From contig NZ_CP104965.1 in NCBI RefSeq assembly GCF_025452235.1, positions 2,414,501-2,478,500 on the forward strand: DNA of 64,000 nucleotides, in the 5' to 3' direction. A program made the position numbers and the translations under genes. Below are positions 34,540 to 42,339 of this stretch, piece by piece. The notes under the pieces are model-generated. The model was not told the DNA's origin, did not search any database, and worked only from the letters and a program-made list of their open reading frames with translations. How positions within the stretch are numbered: position 1 is the stretch's first letter; the number at the start of each line of letters is the position of its first letter. This DNA is from Devosia neptuniae (lineage in GTDB: Bacteria; Pseudomonadota; Alphaproteobacteria; Rhizobiales; Devosiaceae).

Positions 34540-35703
34540 TTGCCGTTTGCCCGCCGTCTCGGCCTTTTCGCCTTTGCCTGCCTTGTCAGCCTCGCCGCCG
34601 CCCTTGGGACAGCGCGGGCCAATCCGATGCTGCTGGTCGATATGGACAATCTCGACGTGCTTTATGCGCAGGAGGCGGGACAGCCCTGGCACCCGGCATC
34701 GCTGACCAAGATGATGACGGCCTATGTGGTGTTCGAGGAAATCGCCAAGGGGACGGTGACGCTGGATACGCCGGTGATCCTGTCGGCCAAGGCGCTCAAG
34801 CAGGCGCCCTCGCGCTCGGGCCTGCCGGTGGGCAGCGCCATGAGCCTCAAGGACGCGCTTTATGTGATGATCGTCAAATCGGCCAATGACACGGCCATGG
34901 CGATCGCCGAGACGGTGGGCGGCAGCGAAGCGGGCTTTGTTGCCAAGATGAACGACGTGGCGGCCCGGATGGGGCTGACCGCCAGCCATTTTAACAATCC
35001 CAATGGCCTGCATGATCCGGGGCAATATATGTCGGCGCGGGATCTGGCCGTGCTGGCGCTCTATATCCGCCAGAGCTTTCCGCAATACCTGCCGATGTTC
35101 GGCACCGAAGCGGTGCAGGTGGGCAAGGCGCGGCTGGAATCGCAGAATGAATTGCTGACCAAGTTTTCCGGCACGACCGGTATGAAGACCGGCTTTGTCT
35201 GCGCGTCCGGGCTTAACATGGTGGCCACGGTGGAGCGCAATGGGCGCCGGTTGCTGGCCATTGTGCTGGGTGGCTCGTCGGCGCGCGAGCGCAATGAGCG
35301 GGCGGCTGAACTGGTGCTCAAGGGCCTGTCCGGCAGCATGCAGCCGAGCGGCCAGACCGTGCTCAATCTGGCCAATAATCCGGGTGCGGCGCCGGTCGAT
35401 ATGCGCGCCAATATCTGCGGCAAGGGCTCGCAGGATTATGTGAAAGCGCAGGAAGCAGCTTTCCCCATGGGCCTCAAGGGCCAGCCGACCTACCTGACCG
35501 ATACGGTCGTGCCCAACACCTATGTGGCGACCGATCTGGGGCGGATGGCGGTGGGTGTGGTACTGCCGCGGCCGCGGCCGGCGCATGTGCCGATGTTTGC
35601 CGCGCCGACGACGACGGAAGCGGCATTGGATGGCGGGCTGCGGCCTGGCGTGCCAGTGGCGGGCGGGGATATCCCGGTGCCGCGGACGCGGCCGGTTTTT
35701 TGA
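34540..35703 (+). CDS. D-alanyl-D-alanine carboxypeptidase (DacC-type PBP)
   Basis: 387 residues. Trims the terminal D-Ala of peptidoglycan stem peptides in the periplasm. All three penicillin-binding motifs are visible: Ser54-x-x-Lys57 (SLTK), Ser114-Ala-Asn116 and Lys216-Thr-Gly. The start is TTG at 34540, supported by an immediate signal peptide (PFARRLGLFAFACLVSLAAA, cleavage near ARA) and GGAG about 10 bases upstream. The C-terminal part ends in Pro-Arg repeats (PRPRPAHVP, PVPRTRPVF) instead of a clear amphipathic anchor. Confidence 0.92.
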   Translation: MPFARRLGLFAFACLVSLAAALGTARANPMLLVDMDNLDVLYAQEAGQPWHPASLTKMMTAYVVFEEIAKGTVTLDTPVILSAKALKQAPSRSGLPVGSAMSLKDALYVMIVKSANDTAMAIAETVGGSEAGFVAKMNDVAARMGLTASHFNNPNGLHDPGQYMSARDLAVLALYIRQSFPQYLPMFGTEAVQVGKARLESQNELLTKFSGTTGMKTGFVCASGLNMVATVERNGRRLLAIVLGGSSARERNERAAELVLKGLSGSMQPSGQTVLNLANNPGAAPVDMRANICGKGSQDYVKAQEAAFPMGLKGQPTYLTDTVVPNTYVATDLGRMAVGVVLPRPRPAHVPMFAAPTTTEAALDGGLRPGVPVAGGDIPVPRTRPVF

Positions 35704-35934
35704 TCAGCTTTTAAGGATGGAAAACCGCAGCACGTCACCCTCGGTGGCGAGGCTGCAGGCGTGCCCGTGCTGGCGGCAATAGAGCGGGATATCGACCTTG
35801 GCCATGGGGTCGGTGGCGAGCACGATCAGGGCTGCGCCGGAGGGCAGGCTATCGAGCCGTTTCTCCATGCGCAGCACCGGGAGGGGGCATTTGAGCCCCC
35901 GCGCGTCAATGAGCTCGGGCTCAGTCGCCAACAA
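35704..35934 (-). CDS. TusA-family sulfurtransferase-like protein
   Basis: 76 residues, the normal TusA length. IDARGLKCPLPVLRMEKRL contains the CPxP motif with the reactive Cys. DPMAKVDIPLYCRQHGH and the C-terminal FSILKS fit. TusA proteins pass persulfide sulfur to other enzymes. There is no ATG at the right place: TTG at 35934 or 35931 gives the typical length and lies inside the last codons of the CAP gene, so translation is probably coupled. An ATG further upstream would add a non-conserved tail. Confidence 0.82.
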   Translation of the reverse strand: MLATEPELIDARGLKCPLPVLRMEKRLDSLPSGAALIVLATDPMAKVDIPLYCRQHGHACSLATEGDVLRFSILKS

Positions 35935-36412
35935 CCAGGACCCAATAGACGCCGTAGCTGGAGGCGGGATTGAAGGCCATGGCAACGCCGGCCTTGCCGC
36001 CGGCCGAGGTCAGCCCGGCCGCGTCGGCCGGGTTGTTGCGCCAGCCGGAGAAGGTCTCGGCAAAGGTGGCGTAACCGGCGCTGAGCTTCATGACGCGCAG
36101 GCCCTGCGGAGTCTTGGGCGGGGTGCCGGTCTCAGCATATTGATTGGCCAGGGCCTGAGCGGTGCCATCGAGGCCGGTATCGGGCGTGAGGGGCGCAATG
36201 CCACTGGTGGCGCGGTAGGCATTGACAATGCTGAGGGCCTGGGCACGGTCGAGGCTTGCGCCAGGCTGGTCCATGCGGGCGCTGAGGCCCGGATGCAGTG
36301 CGGCGCCAGCGCTGCCACCGCCGCCGCCCATGCTGCATCCGGCGAGTGCAGCAGCTGTCAGCAGGGCGAAGGCGGCAGCTGCCACGGGTTGGGTGAGGCG
36401 CAAAACGGGCAT
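35921..36412 (-). CDS. CAP-domain lipoprotein
   Basis: 163 residues. The signal sequence ends in LAGC with lipidated Cys26, so it is probably membrane-anchored in the periplasm. After a Gly-rich linker, a CAP/SCP-PR1 domain follows (ALSIVNAYRATSGIAPLTPD, then FAETFSGWRNNPADAAGL and YGVYWVLVVGD at the end). Bacterial members are of uncertain function. Its last codons overlap the TusA gene by 14 bases. Confidence 0.85.
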   Translation of the reverse strand: MPVLRLTQPVAAAAFALLTAAALAGCSMGGGGGSAGAALHPGLSARMDQPGASLDRAQALSIVNAYRATSGIAPLTPDTGLDGTAQALANQYAETGTPPKTPQGLRVMKLSAGYATFAETFSGWRNNPADAAGLTSAGGKAGVAMAFNPASSYGVYWVLVVGD

Positions 36413-36543
36413 TGGTTTTCCTTTGTTGGGCAGGGCGATTGCGGCGCGATTAAGCTGCCGCTGATGGCCAAATGATGGTGCTGTCTGGCACTATTGCACT
36501 GCCATTGCCTTAACGCGGGGTGAATCAGGACAAAACGACGCCC

Positions 36544-36569
36544 TTGCGGCCAAGCCGGTTTGGCCGCAA
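36544..36569. other. 10-bp hairpin upstream of the histidine kinase
   Basis: TTGCGGCCAA, GCCGGT, TTGGCCGCAA: a perfect stem with a 6-base loop, ending 36 bases before the kinase start. Without a T run on the plus strand, a leader structure or an operator is more likely than a terminator. The minus strand is followed by GGGCGTCGTTTTG. Confidence 0.45.
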
Positions 36570-36605
36570 AACCAGCAGCCTGACCGACGCAAAGGGGAGA
36601 CGGCG

Positions 36606-37979
36606 GTGAACCTGCGGTATCAAATTCTGGCGCTGGCGATCATTCCGCTGATCGTGGCGATATCGGCGATTACCCTTTTGATCACCTGGCAGTCCACGCG
36701 GCTGGCTCAGACCAGTATCGATACGTTCGAAAGCAATCTGCTGGAGGCCAAGCAGACCGAATTGCTGAACCTCACCAATCTGGCGATTTCGGCGATCGAC
36801 GATATCTACCAGGCGGCAGGACCGGACGACGAGGCGGCCAAGGAACAGGTGCGCGCCATTCTGACCACGCTCGACTATGGGCAGGACGGCTATTTCTTCG
36901 TCTACGATTATGACGGCAACAATGTCGTGCATCCGCGCCAGACCTATCGGCCGGGGCAGAACTGGCTCGATCTGGTGGACCCTGACGGCGACCATGTGAT
37001 CGCCAACCTGATCCAGCGGGCCAAGGAGGGGGGTGGGCTGCACCAGTATAAATGGGAAAAGCCCTCTGCCGGGGCGATGGCGGACAAACTATCCTTCGCG
37101 GTGGGGCTGGACAAATGGCGCTGGATGCTGGGGACGGGGGTGTATCTGGATGACGTGTTCGCCCAGACCGCTGCGGCCAAGGCCGAATTGCGGGCCAGTA
37201 TCGGGCAGACGTTTTTCATCGTCGCGCTGATTGCCGTGCCGGCGGTGTTGATCGTGTTTGCCACCTGCATGCTGCTCAATGCGCGCGAGCGGCGCATGGC
37301 GGACAGCAAGCTCAAGCAATTGACGCAGCGCATCGTGGATACGCAGGAAGAGGAACGCTCGCGGCTGGCGCGGGAACTGCATGACGGAATTTCGCAGAAC
37401 CTGATCGGGGTGCGCTATGCGATCGACCTGGCGCGGCGCAAGGCCAGCAATGACAGCGCCGACGCGATCGGCGCCATCGAGCGGGGGGCCGAGGCGCTGA
37501 ATGGGGCGATCAAGGAAGTGCGGCGCCTGTCGCATGATCTGCGGCCGCGCGTGCTGGACGATCTGGGGCTGAGTTCGGCGCTCGAAGCGCTGTGCCACAA
37601 TTTTTCCGAACGGACGGGGATTGCGACGCAGCTGGAATATAGCGGCTTCAAGGTGCGGCCCAAGCCTGAGGCGAGCACGGCGCTCTATCGGGTGGCGCAG
37701 GAAGCACTCAACAATGTCGAGCGGCATGCCGGCGCCAGCAATGTTTCGATCACCCTGCTCAGCCCCAAGGGGCGGGTGCAAATGATCATCGAGGATGACG
37801 GCAAGGGCTTTGCCGGGCAGAGCGGCATGGGCGGGCTGGGGCTGCGCAATATGCAGGAACGGATGGCCCATTTCGGCGGGCTGTTGCTGATCCAGACCTC
37901 GCCCACCGGCACGCGGCTGCAGGCCAGCCTGCCCAAATCGGCCAGCCTGCCGCAGGCGGAGCTGAGCGAAGTGGCATGA
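36606..37979 (+). CDS. Cache-domain sensor histidine kinase (HisKA_3 type)
   Basis: 457 residues, starting at GTG. Two membrane segments (about 8-28 and 203-223) flank a periplasmic sCache_2-like sensor (YGQDGYFFVYDYDGNNVVHP and RWMLGTGVYLDDVF). The cytoplasmic part has the NarX/UhpB type phospho-acceptor (RLARELHDGISQNLIG, His259) and an ATPase domain (VAQEALNNVERHA, MGGLGLRNMQERM). It overlaps the NarL-type regulator gene by 4 bases. Directly upstream of a TRAP operon, it probably senses the transported solute. Confidence 0.93.
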   Translation: MNLRYQILALAIIPLIVAISAITLLITWQSTRLAQTSIDTFESNLLEAKQTELLNLTNLAISAIDDIYQAAGPDDEAAKEQVRAILTTLDYGQDGYFFVYDYDGNNVVHPRQTYRPGQNWLDLVDPDGDHVIANLIQRAKEGGGLHQYKWEKPSAGAMADKLSFAVGLDKWRWMLGTGVYLDDVFAQTAAAKAELRASIGQTFFIVALIAVPAVLIVFATCMLLNARERRMADSKLKQLTQRIVDTQEEERSRLARELHDGISQNLIGVRYAIDLARRKASNDSADAIGAIERGAEALNGAIKEVRRLSHDLRPRVLDDLGLSSALEALCHNFSERTGIATQLEYSGFKVRPKPEASTALYRVAQEALNNVERHAGASNVSITLLSPKGRVQMIIEDDGKGFAGQSGMGGLGLRNMQERMAHFGGLLLIQTSPTGTRLQASLPKSASLPQAELSEVA

Positions 37980-38605
37980 GCGACAAACCGATCAAGGTGC
38001 TGCTGGTCGACAATCATCCGCTGGTACTGGACGGGCTCAAGGCGATCCTTGAAACCTTCGAGCATATCGATGTGGTGGGGGTAGCGGGGCTGGCGCTGAC
38101 GGGGCTGGAAATTGCCCGGGCGACGCGGCCGCAGGTGGCGCTGATGGATATCAACATGCCCCATGTCAACGGCATCGAGGCGCTGGAACTGTTCCGCGAA
38201 CAGGTGCCGGAAACGCGGGTGCTGATGCTCTCGATGCATGATAGCCGGGAATATATCTCGACCTCGGTGATGCACGGCGCCTCGGGCTATGTGCTCAAGG
38301 ATGTGTCGACCGAGGAAATCGTGGAGGCGATCGAGACGGTGGCGGCGGGTGGCACCTATTTCTCCTCGGGCGTGTCGGATGTGTTGCTGGAGCGCCGGGC
38401 CAGCGAGGCGGCACAGCCGCTGACGGCGCGGGAATATTCGGTGCTGCTGTTGATCGCGGCGGGGCAGAGCAACAAGCAGGTGGCCGAGGCGTTGTCGATT
38501 TCGGCGGCAACGGTGGAAACGCACCGCAAGAAGATCAAGAAGAAGCTCGGCGTCAGTTCCACGGCGGGACTGACGCGGTATGCCATCGAGAATGGCTTGG
38601 TCTAG
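37976..38605 (+). CDS. NarL/LuxR-family response regulator
   Basis: 209 residues. The receiver has Asp58 (VALMDINMPHVNG) and Lys (GYVLKDVS). The C-terminal LuxR-type helix-turn-helix is LTAREYSVLLLIAAGQSNKQ plus VAEALSISAATVETHRKKI. It is the partner of the overlapping Cache kinase. A NarL-like 7-2-7 inverted site follows its stop codon, in the promoter region of the TRAP genes, so it probably activates them. Confidence 0.93.
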   Translation: MSDKPIKVLLVDNHPLVLDGLKAILETFEHIDVVGVAGLALTGLEIARATRPQVALMDINMPHVNGIEALELFREQVPETRVLMLSMHDSREYISTSVMHGASGYVLKDVSTEEIVEAIETVAAGGTYFSSGVSDVLLERRASEAAQPLTAREYSVLLLIAAGQSNKQVAEALSISAATVETHRKKIKKKLGVSSTAGLTRYAIENGLV

Positions 38606-38620
38606 ACGCGGCAGCCGCCA

Positions 38621-38636
38621 TACCCAGTATTGGGTA
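38621..38636. promoter_or_regulatory. NarL-type 7-2-7 inverted site before the TRAP operon
   Basis: TACCCAG, TA, TTGGGTA: two TACYYMT-like heptamers inverted with a 2-base spacer, the arrangement known for NarL. A TATATT -10-like hexamer at 38662-38667 lacks a good -35, so the site would sit near -45 of the TRAP promoter, suited to activation. Confidence 0.6.
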
Positions 38637-38744
38637 CGCCGCCGCATTTGGGCCACATGGCTATATTGTCCGGCGGGGTGACGCGTTCTAGCACTGGCTC
38701 CCAAATGGCCGTCCGCCAACGTGCGGAACCCTCGGGAGGACTCC

Positions 38745-39293
38745 ATGGCTGGTTTGTTGGCGTTGTCGCGCGCGATCGACGCGATCAATACTGTTATCGG
38801 GAAGGCCGTGTCGTGGCTGTTGCTGGCGGCGGTGCTGATAAGCGCGGTCAATGCGACGACGCGCAAGCTATTCAATCTCAGCTCCAATGCGTGGCTGGAG
38901 GCACAGTGGTATCTGTTCTCGGCCGTGTTCCTGATTGCCGCGGGATACACGCTGCTCAATAGCGAGCACGTCAAGGTCGACCTGCTCTATGGGCAATTGC
39001 CGCGCAAGGCGCAGCTCTGGGTCGATATCCTGGGGACGATCTTCTTCCTGTTCCCGTTCTGCCTGATCACCATCTACCTGTCCTGGCCCATCGTGGCGGC
39101 CAAGTTCGCCAGCGGCGAAATCTCCAACAATACCGGCGGGCTGGTCTTGTGGCCGGTCTGGGCGCTGATCCCGGCCGGGTTTGGCCTGCTGTTCCTGCAG
39201 GGCGTGTCCGAGCTGATCAAGCGCATCGCCGTCCTGCGCGGGCAAATTCCCGATCCGGTGTCGGTTGCCGATGCCGAAGCTGCAGCACTCTAG
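38745..39293 (+). CDS. TRAP transporter small permease (DctQ)
   Basis: 182 residues with four membrane segments (AVSWLLLAAVLISAVN, EAQWYLFSAVFLIAAGYTLL, ILGTIFFLFPFCLITIYLSW, WPVWALIPAGFGLLFLQGVS). EHVKVDLLYGQL is typical of DctQ. ATG at 38745 follows GGGAGGA. This is the first gene of the dctQ-dctM-dctP operon, 15 bases before dctM. It forms the membrane complex with DctM, driven by ion gradients. Confidence 0.9.
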   Translation: MAGLLALSRAIDAINTVIGKAVSWLLLAAVLISAVNATTRKLFNLSSNAWLEAQWYLFSAVFLIAAGYTLLNSEHVKVDLLYGQLPRKAQLWVDILGTIFFLFPFCLITIYLSWPIVAAKFASGEISNNTGGLVLWPVWALIPAGFGLLFLQGVSELIKRIAVLRGQIPDPVSVADAEAAAL

Positions 39294-39308
39294 ACCCGGA
39301 CAGTCATC

Positions 39309-40937
39309 ATGTTTGCCTTCTTCGCGGAAAATCTCGCGCCCATCATGTTCCTGTCGCTGATCGTCGTGCTGTTGCTCGGCTATCCGGTGGCGTTCGCGCT
39401 GGCCTTTGTCGGCTTTGCCTTCGGTTTTGTCGGCATCGAAATGGGGCTGCTGCCGATCAACCTGTTCGGCGCCATTCCCGACCGCATCTTCGGGCAGATG
39501 TCCAACGAGACATTGCTGGCTATTCCGTTCTTCACCTTCATGGGGTTGATCCTCGAACGAAGCGGCATGGCCGAGGACCTGCTCGATACCATCGGGCAAT
39601 TATTCGGGCCGGTGCGCGGGGGCCTGGCTTTCGCGGTGATCTTTGTGGGCGCGATCCTGGCGGCAACCACGGGCGTGGTGGCGGCATCGGTGATTTCGAT
39701 GGGCCTGATCTCGCTGCCGATCATGATGCGCTATGGCTATGACCGCAAGGTCGCGGCCGGGACGATCGCAGCGTCGGGCACGCTGGCGCAGATCATTCCG
39801 CCGAGCCTGGTGCTGATCATCCTGGCCGACCAATTGGGCCGCTCGGTGGGCGATATGTACAAGGGCGCGCTGGTGCCCGGGCTGCTGCTGGTGGCCGCTT
39901 ATGCCGCCTATATCATCGTCATGTCGATGATCTATCCCAAGAGCGTGCCGGCCCTGCCGCCCGAGGCACGTACACTGCGCGGGTGGAAGCTGCTGGCGCG
40001 GGTGATCACTTCGCTGGTGCCGCCGCTGGTGCTGATATTCCTCGTGCTTGGCACGATCTTCATCGGCTTTGCCACGCCCACTGAAGGTGGCGCGATGGGG
40101 GCGGTGGGTGCGCTGGTCTTGGCCATGCTCAACCGCAAGCTGGACCTGCCCATGGTCAAGTCGGCGCTCTATTCGACGGCCAAGCTGTCATGCTTCGTGA
40201 TTTTCATCCTGCTCGGCGCCCGCGTCTTCTCGCTGACCTTCTATGGCGTCAACGGCCATGTGTGGGTCGAGCACCTGATGACCTCGATTCCGGGCGGGGT
40301 GATCGGCTTCCTGATCATCGCCAATCTGCTGGTGTTCTTCCTCGCCTTCTTCCTCGATTATTTCGAATTGGCCTTCATCATCATCCCGCTGCTGGCGCCG
40401 GTGGCCGAGGCGCTGGGCATCGACCTGATCTGGTTCGGCGTAATGCTGGCGATCAATATGCAGACCTCGTTCATGCATCCGCCCTTCGGGTTCTCGCTGT
40501 TCTATCTCAGATCGGTAGCGCCATCGCGCGCCTACAAGGACCGGGTGACCGGCGCGACTATCCAGCCGGTGACATCGGGACAAATCTATATGGGGGCGCT
40601 GCCATTCCTGGGCATCCAGCTGGTCATGGTGCTGCTGGTGATGTTCTTCCCGCAATTGGTGACGCATTACAAATCGAGCGCTGCCGCGGTCGATCCGGCC
40701 GGTATCCGGCTCAATGTGCCGATGCCCGGCGCGGGTGGGGAGAACCCGTTCGGCACGCCCGCGGCGCCATTCGGCGGCCCGGCTGCGCCAAGCTTTGGCG
40801 CTCCGGCACCCAGCTTTGGGGCGCCTGCGGCTCCGGCTGCGCCCGCGGCCCCCAGCTTTGGAGCGCCTGCGCCAGACGCGGCTCCGGCCGCACCCAGTTT
40901 TGGCGCCGAGCCCGCTCCGGCGGCTCCGGCTCCGTGA
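39309..40937 (+). CDS. TRAP transporter large permease (DctM) with Ala/Pro-rich tail
   Basis: 542 residues. A core of about 460 residues with roughly twelve membrane segments is normal DctM (FALAFVGFAFGFVGIEMGLL, AASGTLAQIIPPSLVLIILA, GFATPTEGGAMGAVGALVLA, MLAINMQTSFMHPPFGFSLF). From about residue 465 a 78-residue tail of Ala, Pro, Gly and Phe follows, with four SFGA units, not found in ordinary DctM. The tail would lie on the periplasmic or cytoplasmic side depending on topology. No frameshift is needed to explain it, as the frame ends at a clean TGA. Confidence 0.9.
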   Translation: MFAFFAENLAPIMFLSLIVVLLLGYPVAFALAFVGFAFGFVGIEMGLLPINLFGAIPDRIFGQMSNETLLAIPFFTFMGLILERSGMAEDLLDTIGQLFGPVRGGLAFAVIFVGAILAATTGVVAASVISMGLISLPIMMRYGYDRKVAAGTIAASGTLAQIIPPSLVLIILADQLGRSVGDMYKGALVPGLLLVAAYAAYIIVMSMIYPKSVPALPPEARTLRGWKLLARVITSLVPPLVLIFLVLGTIFIGFATPTEGGAMGAVGALVLAMLNRKLDLPMVKSALYSTAKLSCFVIFILLGARVFSLTFYGVNGHVWVEHLMTSIPGGVIGFLIIANLLVFFLAFFLDYFELAFIIIPLLAPVAEALGIDLIWFGVMLAINMQTSFMHPPFGFSLFYLRSVAPSRAYKDRVTGATIQPVTSGQIYMGALPFLGIQLVMVLLVMFFPQLVTHYKSSAAAVDPAGIRLNVPMPGAGGENPFGTPAAPFGGPAAPSFGAPAPSFGAPAAPAAPAAPSFGAPAPDAAPAAPSFGAEPAPAAPAP

Positions 40938-40966
40938 CGATCTAAAACACCTGAGGAGGACTGAAC

Positions 40967-42082
40967 GTGACTGCTGATCTCAATCGACGTAACTTTTTGG
41001 GCAAGGGCGCTGCCGCCGGCGTCGCCGCTGCCGCTGGCACGGTGCTCGCCACCCCCGCGATTGCCCAGGAATTGCCGACGCTGCGCTGGCGCCTGACGTC
41101 GGGTTTCCCGAATAATCTGGACACCATCTATGGTGGTGCGGTGGTGATGGCGGAGGCCCTCTCCAAGATCACCGACGGCAAATTCCAGATCCAGGTGTTC
41201 CAGGCGGGTGAACTGGTGCCCGGCGCGCAGGCCATCGATGCGGTGCAGGCCAATACGGTCGAAATCGCGCATACCTGCGGCTATTATTTCACCGGCAAGA
41301 ACCCGACCTTTGCCATCGGCTCGACCATTCCGTTCGGCCTCAATGCGCGCCAGCAGAATGCCTGGCTCTATCATGGCGGCGGGAACGAGCTCTACAATAC
41401 GTTCCTCGAAGAATATGGCGTTGTCGGCATTCCGGGCGGCGCGACCGGGGCGCAGATGGGCGGCTGGTTCCGCAAGGAAATCAATAGCCTGGCCGATCTC
41501 TCCGGCATCAAGATGCGTATCGCGGGCGTGGCTGGCGAAGTGATGTCGCGCCTGGGCGTGGTGCCCCAGCAACTGCCGGGCGGTGACATCTACCCAGCGC
41601 TGGAACGCGGCACGATCGACGCGGCCGAATGGGTGGGGCCCTATGATGACGAGCGCCTGGGCTTCTACCAGATCGCGCCGTACTACTATTATCCGGCTTA
41701 TTGGGAAGGTGGGCTGACCATCCACTTCTACATCAACAAGGCGCAGTACGAAGCGCTGCCCGAGACCTACAAGGTGGCGCTCGACACCGCCTGCAAGGCG
41801 GCCAATATCAACATGCAGGCGCTGTACGACGTCAAGAATACCGCCGCGATCCGCTCGCTGGTGGGCAAGGGCGTGCAATTGCGGCCGCTGCCGCGCGATG
41901 TGCTCGACGCTGCCTATAAGGCGACGTTCGAGCTGTACGAGGAATATACGGCCAACAACCCGCAATGGGCGGCGATCTATCCGAGCTGGAAGAAATTCCG
42001 GGACGAGAGCTTCGAGTGGTTCCGCGTCGCCGAATATACCTATGACAGCTACATGTACTCGGCCCAGGCTGCCGGGCAATAA
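40967..42082 (+). CDS. TRAP transporter solute-binding protein (DctP, TakP-like)
   Basis: 371 residues, starting with GTG after GGAGGA. The N-terminus carries a twin-arginine signal (LNRRNFLGKG, hydrophobic core, cleavage near AIAQ), so it is exported folded. Core segments GGWFRKEINSLADLSGIKMR, AEWVGPYDDERLGFYQIAPY and PAYWEGGLTIHFYINKAQY recall TakP of Rhodobacter, which binds alpha-keto acids. The ligand is therefore probably a 2-oxo acid or other carboxylate, which is an inference. Confidence 0.9.
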   Translation: MTADLNRRNFLGKGAAAGVAAAAGTVLATPAIAQELPTLRWRLTSGFPNNLDTIYGGAVVMAEALSKITDGKFQIQVFQAGELVPGAQAIDAVQANTVEIAHTCGYYFTGKNPTFAIGSTIPFGLNARQQNAWLYHGGGNELYNTFLEEYGVVGIPGGATGAQMGGWFRKEINSLADLSGIKMRIAGVAGEVMSRLGVVPQQLPGGDIYPALERGTIDAAEWVGPYDDERLGFYQIAPYYYYPAYWEGGLTIHFYINKAQYEALPETYKVALDTACKAANINMQALYDVKNTAAIRSLVGKGVQLRPLPRDVLDAAYKATFELYEEYTANNPQWAAIYPSWKKFRDESFEWFRVAEYTYDSYMYSAQAAGQ

Positions 42083-42089
42083 TTGCGAC

Positions 42090-42122
42090 GGCGCGGCGGG
42101 CTGAGGTCCGCCGCGCCTCTTT
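42090..42122 (+). terminator. rho-independent terminator of the TRAP operon
   Basis: GGCGCGGCGG and CCGCCGCGCC form a perfect 10-bp stem around 8 bases, followed by TCTTT, 8 bases after the dctP stop. Confidence 0.8.
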
Positions 42123-42275
42123 CCGCAGCTGGCCAGCCTGCAGCGGGCCATGAGCGATGACCGCACCTCTGCGGCGCAGACCTTCTCCTGAAATCCCGAA
42201 ATTTATGGCTGTTGTGGCGAGGGCGTCCGCGTTCGCAAGTGGCCATGTTCGCCGTTCTGATCTTCCATACTAGCC

Positions 42276-42304
42276 TTGACCCGTCTCGCAAATTTGATAT
42301 ATCA
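42276..42304 (+). promoter_or_regulatory. promoter with GntR-type operator
   Basis: TTGACC (42276) could be a -35 and TATATC (42298) a -10 with 16 bases between. The -10 lies inside TGATATATCA (42295-42304), a perfect 10-bp dyad of the kind bound by FCD-type GntR regulators. A GntR gene ends this gene cluster. The following gene starts at 42340. Confidence 0.5.
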
Positions 42305-42339
42305 GATTTCAATTTCACGTATTGAGGGAGGAGCCTCGA

